A stretch of 64,000 nucleotides of DNA from Thermothelomyces thermophilus ATCC 42464 (taxonomy: Eukaryota; Ascomycota; Sordariomycetes; Sordariales; Chaetomiaceae). Each line of letters opens with the position of its first letter. Position 1 is the first letter of the stretch. A program made the translations under genes and the position numbers. The notes under the pieces were generated by a model that saw only the letters and a list, made by a program, of their open reading frames with translations, was not told where the DNA came from and ran no database searches. Where the stretch lies: NCBI RefSeq assembly GCF_000226095.1, contig NC_016475.1, positions 4,464,001 through 4,528,000 on the forward strand. Direction: 5' to 3'. Positions 37,809 to 45,533 of the stretch are shown piece after piece.

Positions 37809-38573
37809 TCACTCTAGTAGTAGTTTCTATACTATCTATCTAGGATAGGACCTACTAAAATATAACTATAGAATAGCTATATAGTATAGATAGTTATAGG
37901 CTTCTTGTTCCTTAGGAGGGTAACCTTAGTTATCGACCTTTAGTAAGACTACTTATAGGCCTAATATAGTGCTAGATTCCTATATCCCTAGTTAGCTCTT
38001 CCTTTAGCTAGAAGGAGGAAGTTATTCTTATATATCTCCGAATACCTAGATAAATAAACTAAGGACTTAGGCCTAGTGGGTAATTATAGTGTAAATCTAC
38101 CGACTAAACGGACTACTATTATTAATTTCTATAAAAACCAGGTATAACCGCTTTATTAGAGCTCCTTTATAGGCGTAAAAGAATTCTATATAGGTAGGAG
38201 CAAGTCTTAGGATTCTAAATATCTACTCTAAAGCATTAGGATTAGAGTTTAGTTCCTAGCAAATATATAAGATTACCTATATCTTAGGGTGCTTAATGAA
38301 AAAGAATCTATAGTACAAAAGGAACAATTTATACTAGTACTATATCAAGGCTACCTCTAGATAATCTAAAGGCATTAGAGGATCTTCTAGGTAAGCTACT
38401 CTTATTACCTATATAAACTTAGGAGGCATAAGGAACCGGTTATCCTAGGTAGTCGTTAAATCTACTAGCTAGTTAGTAATAGAAGGAAGTATAAGCTTAG
38501 TATCCTCGTCGATTTTTATATCTTCCTAGATAGAGGATTTATATCTCTAGTGCTTAATTCTCTTAGTAGACAT
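37809..38573 (-). pseudogene. TE-A3 antisense accessory frame with preserved ATG
   Basis: This is the best copy for the start: the initiator is a true ATG (complement of 38571-38573), giving Met-Ser-Thr-Lys and a basic stretch. The length to the TGA complementary to 37809-37811 is 765 nt, as in the other copies. Internal stops are RIP-type. I recognise no domain. It lies divergent to the sense frame starting at 39094. Confidence 0.58.
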
Positions 38574-39008
38574 AGTAGTCAAACTTGCTTATAGGAGCTT
38601 ATAGCAAGTTCAAAGAGGAAGTAATATAGGAAGAAGCAATACTAGCCGTCTAGGTAGAGAGAGATAATTATAAGTAAGAGTTAGTTAGAGGAGTAGAAAA
38701 GGAAGAAGAAGTTTAAGGAGAAATAGGGAATACTTATCCTTTAAATATTTAATAGTTAGGGCACTAGAACTACTCGACTTCTATTTAAAGAAGGTATACC
38801 TAGGCTAGAATGACCTATTATATAAGAAGTTATACTTCTTTATTACTACTAGATGAAATATAAGTTAAGGTTATTCTCTAGGGTTATAATAAAGAATAAC
38901 CTAGTTATATAGAGGCTAATGTAATTGCCTTATTAGATAGCTCTAGAACTAGTAAACGCTACTTAGAATAACTAGATAAGGAAGGTATCTAGGTAGAACT
39001 AGAAGGTC

Positions 39009-39016
39009 TATAAATA
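39009..39016 (+). promoter_or_regulatory. TE-A3 TATAAATA box for the sense accessory frame
   Basis: TATAAATACCCCTT begins here, followed by a CT-rich tract (about 39030-39050) and the ATG at 39094. The same 14-base core also occurs upstream of the antisense frame of TE-C (49607). Confidence 0.58.
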
Positions 39017-40634
39017 CCCCTTAATTTAACCCTCTTCTCTCTTCTCTATAACTATAAACTATAAATTACTAACTCTTAAAAACGCTAAATAAAATGTCTT
39101 CTCTACCTAGTTAGATAGCTAGGCGCCGTTAAGTAAGCATTCTACCGAGCGATTCTTTTCTAAATGTTAGCAGTCTAGGTTTTAAGCGACTCTATATAAG
39201 TCTCCTGACGGTAAATATATATAGGGATAACATTAGAGAGTTAGATTAAAGAAGAAAAGAAGGATTGGTTCCTCTCCCTCTGACTAGAGGGTTAAGCTAA
39301 CCAAGTATAGAACTACCTTTACTCCTTTTAGGAGAAGATCCTAAAACCCTAAAGCTCTTTCTTTAGTACCTCCTTATAACTTAGGTTCTAGGGGAAGAAA
39401 TCGCTAACTACCTAGGGAGCGATAATACCTAGAAGCTCTTTAATGAACTATATACTAGGCCTATTCCCTACCTTAGGGAAGTAGTAATAGGAAGGCTAGA
39501 GTAGCTTATAAGCCCTAGTCTTAAGACTAATAAGCAGATTATTAATTACCTATTTCCCTTATATACTAGGCTATATAGCTAGGGGAAGATATACTTTAGC
39601 TAGTATTAGTATAATATTACTATAAGCCTATATAATATTAAAGGGCTTATATTAAGGAAGGAATACCTAAATGGCTATAACCTCTTAAACCTACTTTAGT
39701 ATATACTAATAGCTTACAAGCTATATATCTATATCTTTCCGGAGGCTATTAGTAACTTAAAGCCTAAGTAGTTAGCATTATTTCTATAAAAGTAGAAGGA
39801 TATAGCCCGAAAACAATTCTAGGTAATCCTTTACTATTTACGATAATTATACTAGGCTATAGCTATATATAACTAGATAGAGTCCTATCTCTATTATATA
39901 CACTCTTATCCTTCCGATAAGCAGAGTTAAAAAGATCTATTTAAGACTCTATAGGATACGGTTATTCGCCCTAGCTTTCTTTTTCTACCACCCGAAGGCT
40001 ATATATATTAGCTAATAATATAGGTAACGTCAAGGTAAAAAGGCTAGTAGGAATATAGTGTCTAGGTCGCTAAGTTCTACCGCTTCTACTTCTAGGAGAT
40101 TTAGCAGAGAGATAAGGTATAGCTTAAGCTCCCCTAGTAGAAAGGCCGTCTATATGTAGGGCTAAAAGTGACAGAGGCTAAGAATAAGATATTAATACTC
40201 TGGCTTAGAACAATCTAGATGGCTTTAGGCTATCTACCTAATAACTCCCTTTAGCTAGAAAAGCTAAAGAACCTTCAAGGGGATATCTATCCCTATTAAC
40301 TACCTAGGTAGCCTATAGATAAGCCACTTTATAGACCGCTAGTTTTATAACTATAGCTATAGCTAAGATAGGCGAAATCGGTTATCTCTATCTAGATAGA
40401 GGAAGGAGAAGATAACCTGCCGCTAATAAAGGAGTAATTAGTTACAAAAAAGGATTATCAGGTTCCTATACATAATACCGTCTAGCAATTCCTTAGCAAG
40501 GTACCTAAGAGACTTAGGCTACCTTAATTACTCCAATAGGTACTTAAGTATCCCTATAAGCCAAGGATAGCTATCTATTATTATATAGTAGAATAGGTAA
40601 AGGAGTAACTTATAGCTATAAAAGGCTAAGGAAA

Positions 40635-41082
40635 TGTGACGAACCCAACTCAGACTTCTTCTGAAAGGGTCCAGACGGAGGTGGGTGAAGCAGGACAAGC
40701 AGGCAGGTCGTCTGAGGGATTCGGTGAAGCCAAAGGGTTCACAACAACACTTAGAGTTGTCTCTCACAGTAATCAGCAATGCTTGGTATGAGTACTGTGA
40801 TTGTGATTGTTACCACTGGTGAACTCCCAGAGTCCACCATAACGAGTGACTAGCTAGCTATATATACACAATTGTCTGTCCTTCTTCAATAGTTATCACC
40901 AGTACCACTCCTCCTTTCACTTCGTGATTCTGCGTTGTCGACGGTGACATGTTATTATCACCAGTGAAGACCTTAGTCTTGGCGGTGATAATCTTCTGAT
41001 TGGTCCGTCAAGTGATTGGCTGTCGGAATGTCCCGCGTCCTGGCTGCAGCCTGCCAGGCCGCCCATGTGCTTATTCGTGACA
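40635..41082 (-). repeat. TE-D2 3' LTR (left)
   Basis: It is 448 bp, TGTGACGAACCC to ATTCGTGACA on the plus strand. For gag-pol it is the 3' LTR. For the antisense gene it lies upstream and presumably supplies the promoter or part of it. Confidence 0.97.
40893..40992. promoter_or_regulatory. TE-D2 U3 repeats of TTATCACC type
   Basis: TTATCACCAGT occurs as a direct repeat at 40893-40903 and 40955-40965. ATTATCACC at 40954-40962 is inverted as GGTGATAAT at 40984-40992, which could form an imperfect hairpin. The same sites occur in the other LTR (about 48038-48137). The GGTGAT core is shared with the TGATC array of TE-D1 although the U3 sequences do not otherwise align. Confidence 0.45.
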
Positions 41083-41087
41083 CGATG

Positions 41088-41097
41088 CCCCTCCTTC
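41088..41097 (-). other. TE-D2 polypurine tract
   Basis: The minus strand reads GAAGGAGGGGC here, 5 nt before the 3' LTR. Such purine runs resist RNase H and prime plus-strand DNA. TE-D1 (about 3246-3256) and TE-D3 (about 57356-57365) have equivalents. Confidence 0.7.
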
Positions 41098-41099
41098 AA

Positions 41100-41118
41100 G
41101 GCTTTCGACCCGAAAGCC
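41100..41118. promoter_or_regulatory. Perfect 8-bp inverted repeat next to the polypurine tract
   Basis: GGCTTTCG-ACC-CGAAAGCC lies between the LTR and the antisense gene. It is kept in TE-D1 (3258-3276, one RIP-type change) and TE-D3 (57335-57353). It could be an RNA hairpin near the polypurine tract, or a palindromic protein site upstream of the antisense gene. Nothing in the sequence decides between these. Confidence 0.5.
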
Positions 41119-41209
41119 CTCTTAGGCCGTTTCAAATAGCGCCAACAACCCTTCGCTTGTGAGTACTGCATTCTCCCTGTTTCTGCGTCGTGGTCGCCAT
41201 GTTGACAAA

Positions 41210-41866
41210 ATGCCGATAGAGAAACGGAAGTCGCATTCTGCACGTTACCGTGCTTCCCTTGCTCAGAACATCGCTGAGAACGGTTTTGTCGTTATGCCTT
41301 GCTCTTGGTGCGCGTCGCAAGGCCTCGTTTGCAAAATGATCGCGCGTACGAAGCGTTGCGAAGCCTGCGTTCGTCGAGGTCGTTCTTGCGATGGCTCTGG
41401 CATACCGCTTTCTTCCTGTAAGCACGTTTTCTTCTTCTTTTTTTTTTTTTTTTTTTGAATGTGATTCCTGATGTTCGTTCTAGTGGATCGCATTCTCCAG
41501 GAGCAGCGTCGTATCAAGGATGCTGAACGTCGTGCCGAACTTGAGCTGGATGAATCTCAACGCCGTCTGGAAGAAGCCCAGCGCGAGTTGTCCGAAAAGC
41601 TTGCGCGGCTCCGGCGTCTTCGTCAGCAGAAGGAGTTTTTGGTGGAGAAAGGTGCCGACATGGTGGCGCGTGGTCTGTCGACCTTGGACGAGTTGGAGGA
41701 GGTTGAGCGGCAAGAGACGCCTGCTATGCCCTCGTCACAGATTAATGATGCCGTCGATGCTGTCGACTGGGGCGCCGTCTTTGGTTCTGTCCCGGGTTTT
41801 CCTTTGGTCGATCCGGATTCTGCCGGTGGAACTGTTCCAGTTTCTCAGGGCAGTTCAAATTCTTGA
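41210..41866 (+). CDS. TE-D2 antisense gene: Zn2Cys6-type zinc cluster plus coiled coil, two exons
   Basis: The gene is encoded opposite to gag-pol, between the 3' LTR and the end of pol, overlapping the last 125 nt of pol. Exons are 41210-41417 and 41484-41866; splicing restores one frame of 196 residues. Residues 31, 34, 41, 50, 53 and 60 are Cys with spacing C-X2-C-X6-C-X8-C-X2-C-X6-C, exactly the pattern of fungal Zn2Cys6 DNA-binding domains, with several Lys/Arg between. The usual Pro in the loop is missing. A charged heptad-like region (about residues 72-118, Arg/Glu/Leu rich) follows as in Gal4-type dimers, then an acidic tail. The start is ATG 41210; the upstream GTG frame is not credible, although a short upstream ATG frame (41199-41219) overlaps it. 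The same gene is present in TE-D1 and TE-D3. A DNA-binding role, perhaps on the LTR, is inference. Confidence 0.82.
41418..41483 (+). other. Intron of the TE-D2 antisense gene (66 nt)
   Basis: It has a GTAAGC 5' splice site, a CTGAT branch sequence at 41468-41472 and CTAG at the 3' end, 11 nt after the branch. A run of 19 T (41438-41456) lies inside. The equivalents are 47 nt in TE-D1 and 74 nt in TE-D3, with CTAAT branch sites. Length varies while the exon frames are kept. Confidence 0.82.
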
Positions 41867-44800
41867 CTGGTTCCCATGAGTTGTCCTCTGGTCCAAAATC
41901 AAGCCATTTGACCAGGTACTGCAGTTCCCCGTTGATGATGCGTGAATCCAGAATTTCTTCGACGTCCCATTCTTCCTCTTCGTCCTCTGCTTCGATGTGC
42001 GTGGCAACCTTGGCGTTCTTTGGTGCTGGTTCGAGAAGTGAAATATGAAAAACATCCGTCCGTAGTCGCATAGATGACGGTAACGATAGTCGGTAGTTGG
42101 ATGTCGAGATTCGTTCTTTGATAACGAAGGGTCCGACCTTCTTGAAGTCCAGCTTCGTGCTTGGTCGTTTGGTTCGCAAGTTTCGTGCGATCAGGTAGAC
42201 TTTGTCTCCCCTCTCTAGGCGAGGTCCCTCGAGCCTGTGTTTGTCGTAGTAGTTCTTCATTCTGGTCTTGACAAACTCGAGTTCCTTTTTGAGCTTTTCA
42301 TGCAGTGCGTGCATCTGTTCTGCTTTGACTGCTGCTCTCGGCACTGTGACCTCTGGTCCTTGCCTAAGGTCTGCTTCATATCCGTAGTTCGCGAAGAACG
42401 GTGTGACTTTGGTCGTTTCTGTCGGCGTCGTGTTGTAGGCGAGTTGTGCTGTTGGTAACAGCATGACCCAGTCGTCTTGTTGGTAATTGACGTAAGAGCG
42501 GAGGTATTGCTCAACAACTTGGTTTAGTCGCTCCGTTTGTCCGTCGGTCTGCGGGTGATATGCCGTTGACAGCTTGCTGTTGACGCCTAATCGTTGCATT
42601 AACGCTTGCCAGAACTTCGATGCGAACTTGGTGTCTCTGTCGGTGATCCATTCTTGCGGCCAAGCATGCACTGATGCAACTTGCCGATAGATCACGTCTG
42701 CCAACTGTTCCGCTGTCCAGGACTCCTTGTAGGGAAAGAAATATGCCCACTTAGTCAGGCGATCTACTACAGTAAGAATACTGTCGTAGGTCACTCCTGT
42801 GGCTGTGTCCTTGGATTCTGGCAGCTTCGTGATGAAGTCCATCGCAACTGAACTCCATGGTTTGTCAGCTGTTGGTAGTGGCTGAAGTAGCCCGTACGGC
42901 TTGTGTCGTGCCGTTTTGCTCCGATTGCAGATGTCGCAGTTCCGTACGACTTCCTTAACTCGTGCCGTTAACTGTGGAAAGTCGTAGTGCTTCTTGACTT
43001 GTGCGACAGTCTTCGTGACTCCTTTGTGTCCTCCGAGTTTTGATTCGTGGAGTTCTCGAATCATTCGCAGCTGTTGATCCTTGTCGTGGATGTACGCTTT
43101 GTCTCGGTACCAGAGTTTCCCATCTCTTTCTTCCACTCCGTCAGGTACCACTGGTCCGGGTGCTGCTTGATACTGTGCCTCGTTGATCCTTTCCTCTCGA
43201 AAGATTGCGCAGCATTCTAGGAACGAGTCAAGTGGATCATCTTCCACGGGTGTCTGCGTTTCGTGGTGCAACGTCCCGTCTGTTCGTTCCTTGAACAACG
43301 GTGGTGTTGTTCCCGTTCGTCCTTTCGTGTGATCCGTTCGTCGGCTTAAAATGTCTGCTCGTGCGTTTTCTTTGCCCTTCTTGTAGCGGATCTCGAAGTT
43401 GAATTCCGCGAGGAATTCTGCCCATCGTATTTGTCGTCCGTTGAGTTCCTTCGTCGTCGTGAAGTATCGCAAGTTCTTGTGATCCGTATACACTTGTACC
43501 GGTTCAATCGTGCCGCTGAGGTATGGTCGCCATTCCTTGAAAGCTTCGACAATCGCAAGTAGTTCCTTGTCGTGGATCGGATAATTGAGACGTGGTCCGT
43601 CGAGCTTCTTTGAAAAGAAGGCTACAGGATGTAGCTTCCCTTGTTCGTCTCGTTGTCCCAATTGTCCTCCGATGGCGTAGTCTGAAGCGTCCGTTTCCAC
43701 CTCGAATGGCTTCTTGGGGTCTGGCAGTACCAGTACTGGATCTTCGGTAATGGCGTCGCGGATTTGCGTGAATGCTTGCTCGTGTTGCTCTTCCCATTGG
43801 AATTCAGCATTCTTCTTGGTGAGTTCGTGCAAAGGTCGTGCGATCGCTCCAAAGTTCCTGATGAACATCCGGTAGAAGTTCGCAAATCCGATGAAACTTC
43901 GTACTTCCGTGGCTGACGCTGGTTGTGGCCAATTCTTGATGGCTTCAACCTTTGAAGGTTCCATCCGGATTTGTCCGGGGGATATTTCGTATCCCAAAAA
44001 GACTGTCTTCCTGACATGGAATTCGCTCTTTCCCTTGTTGACTGATAGCTTGTACGCGTGCAGCGCGTCCAGCACTGCTTTCACGTGCCTCCGGTGTTCG
44101 TCCATCGTCTTGGAGAAGATGAGTATGTCGTCGAGATAACATACCGCAAATTTGTCGAGAAAGGGTTGGATAGCTTGATCAATCAGGGCTTGGAACGTTG
44201 CCGGCGCGTTCGTAAGTCCGAATGGCATGACGAGGTACTCGTAGTGGCCATAGGGTGTCCTAAAGGCCGTTTTCCACTCGTCGCCTTCTTTGATCCGTAT
44301 GTGGTTGTAGGCCGATGGCAAGTCAAGACGCGTGAAATATTGGGCTCCTGCCAACTGATCTCGGAGCCGTGAGATCAGCGGTAACGGGTATCGGTTTTTC
44401 ACGGTCTGTTCGTTGAGTTGCCGATAGTCGACACATAACCGTAGCTTTCCGTCTTTCTTTGGCACAAACAGGATTGGGTAGCCTGCTGGCGATGTCGACG
44501 GGCGGATATGTCCTCTTCGAAGGTTCTCCTCCAAATATCGCTTAAGTTCTTCGTTCTGCGTCTGGCTCGTGTGGTAAATCTTGAAGAACTTCAGTCGTGC
44601 TCCTTCCTTGAGCTTGATCTCGTGATCCCATGGGCCGTGTTCTGGTAATCCTTCCAGATGTTTCGGTTCGAATGCTGGGTGTCCCTCATACTCCTTCGGT
44701 ACTTCCCCAGTCTTGTCTCGTCTCTCGGTTTTCTGATAGTATGCGAACTTGGTTCCGTCCATGGCGATACTGGCGATTTCTCCTGTCTCAACCCACTGCT

Positions 44801-45533
44801 CCAATTGCAGTGCTCCGCATTCGTCAACGGAGAGAACAGCTATCGGCGATTCAGCTCGTTCCTCCTGTCGCAATATCGATGTCGTTGTGCCGCCTCTTCC
44901 AGAGTCCGTAGTGGTCTGCCTGCCACTGTCCGTCTCTTGCGGTGGATCCGTAGGACATGCCTTTCCTTGAGCATCGTCCGCTCGCGATCCTTGCGCGCTC
45001 CCCATCTTGCTGGTCGAATACGACTCCGTTCGGGGTCGCAGGTGGCCACCATTCTTCCAGCTGATGTCCGGGTCGTAATCTTCATGCCATGGTAACCCCA
45101 ATATCATGTCTTTGTCGTTGCCCATGTCCACGATGCTGAATACGACTGCTGTGGTCTTCCCTGCCACAGTGATGTCGATCGGTTCGGTCTCTCTGCGTAC
45201 CCATTGCGTCGGAAATGGCCCTTTGACTATGCCATGCTTCCGCTTCATTCTCCAGGGTATCCGTAGCTGATTCACAAGTGTCGGCGAAATCAGATTCATC
45301 TCTGCTCCACTGTCCACTAGTGCGAGCATTTCGTGCTGTCTCCATTGTGCTGTTATCCACAGTCGCTTGTCTTGCCGCCGTCGTCCAAAGATTGCAGCGA
45401 TTTCCCATGTTTCTGCCGGGAGGTCTCGATATAGTGGTCCCTTGCGCCAGTTCCTCCTGTACTGCGCTACCACTTGCCGCTGCACGGGCGTTAATGGTTT
45501 CCGGGCCCCTCGAAGGGCCCTGACCCGTTTCCC
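41742..45533 (-). CDS. pol: TE-D2 pol: protease, RT, RNase H, integrase, chromodomain
   Basis: Pol is expressed as a Gag-Pol fusion by -1 frameshifting at 45527-45533. The pol frame opens just upstream of that site and has no ATG; the GTG at 45485 is not a start. Numbering from that GTG: protease D58-S-G; RT with D388 and Y450-L-D-D; RNase H with D599, E641, D668 and D711; integrase zinc site H813/H820/C850/C853; catalytic D883, D949 and E985 (D to E spacing of 35); and a chromodomain at about 1172-1222 after an acidic run. The 1247 residues have no internal stop. Gag-Pol matures in virus-like particles, copies the RNA to DNA and integrates it. The chromodomain of chromoviruses directs integration towards modified histones, which fits insertion into silenced repeats. 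The last 125 nt overlap the antisense gene. Confidence 0.95.
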   Translation of the reverse strand, partial: GKRVRALRGARKPLTPVQRQVVAQYRRNWRKGPLYRDLPAETWEIAAIFGRRRQDKRLWITAQWRQHEMLALVDSGAEMNLISPTLVNQLRIPWRMKRKHGIVKGPFPTQWVRRETEPIDITVAGKTTAVVFSIVDMGNDKDMILGLPWHEDYDPDISWKNGGHLRPRTESYSTSKMGSAQGSRADDAQGKACPTDPPQETDSGRQTTTDSGRGGTTTSILRQEERAESPIAVLSVDECGALQLEQWVETGEIASIAMDGTKFAYYQKTERRDKTGEVPKEYEGHPAFEPKHLEGLPEHGPWDHEIKLKEGARLKFFKIYHTSQTQNEELKRYLEENLRRGHIRPSTSPAGYPILFVPKKDGKLRLCVDYRQLNEQTVKNRYPLPLISRLRDQLAGAQYFTRLDLPSAYNHIRIKEGDEWKTAFRTPYGHYEYLVMPFGLTNAPATFQALIDQAIQPFLDKFAVCYLDDILIFSKTMDEHRRHVKAVLDALHAYKLSVNKGKSEFHVRKTVFLGYEISPGQIRMEPSKVEAIKNWPQPASATEVRSFIGFANFYRMFIRNFGAIARPLHELTKKNAEFQWEEQHEQAFTQIRDAITEDPVLVLPDPKKPFEVETDASDYAIGGQLGQRDEQGKLHPVAFFSKKLDGPRLNYPIHDKELLAIVEAFKEWRPYLSGTIEPVQVYTDHKNLRYFTTTKELNGRQIRWAEFLAEFNFEIRYKKGKENARADILSRRTDHTKGRTGTTPPLFKERTDGTLHHETQTPVEDDPLDSFLECCAIFREERINEAQYQAAPGPVVPDGVEERDGKLWYRDKAYIHDKDQQLRMIRELHESKLGGHKGVTKTVAQVKKHYDFPQLTARVKEVVRNCDICNRSKTARHKPYGLLQPLPTADKPWSSVAMDFITKLPESKDTATGVTYDSILTVVDRLTKWAYFFPYKESWTAEQLADVIYRQVASVHAWPQEWITDRDTKFASKFWQALMQRLGVNSKLSTAYHPQTDGQTERLNQVVEQYLRSYVNYQQDDWVMLLPTAQLAYNTTPTETTKVTPFFANYGYEADLRQGPEVTVPRAAVKAEQMHALHEKLKKELEFVKTRMKNYYDKHRLEGPRLERGDKVYLIARNLRTKRPSTKLDFKKVGPFVIKERISTSNYRLSLPSSMRLRTDVFHISLLEPAPKNAKVATHIEAEDEEEEWDVEEILDSRIINGELQYLVKWLDFGPEDNSWEPVKNLNCPEKLEQFHRQNPDRPKENPGQNQRRRPSRQHRRHH

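Noticed and set aside
1-40000. Frequent CTAG, TATAG and similar short repeats as a CRISPR-like or satellite array
   Set aside because: They have no fixed period; they follow from RIP enriching TpA in old coding sequence.
40528-40779. 83-codon frame, and a 166-codon frame at 47424-47924, in the TE-D2 LTRs
   Set aside because: Both are open stretches of LTR sequence running into unrelated flanks; no shared product.
41159-41458. 99-codon frame starting at GTG and reading into the T-run
   Set aside because: GTG is not a credible start here and the poly-Phe end is the intron; the spliced model from ATG 41210 explains the region better.
41742-45485. Separate pol start at GTG 45485
   Set aside because: The pol frame is open upstream through the GGGAAAC slip site, so a Gag-Pol frameshift product is far more likely than GTG initiation.
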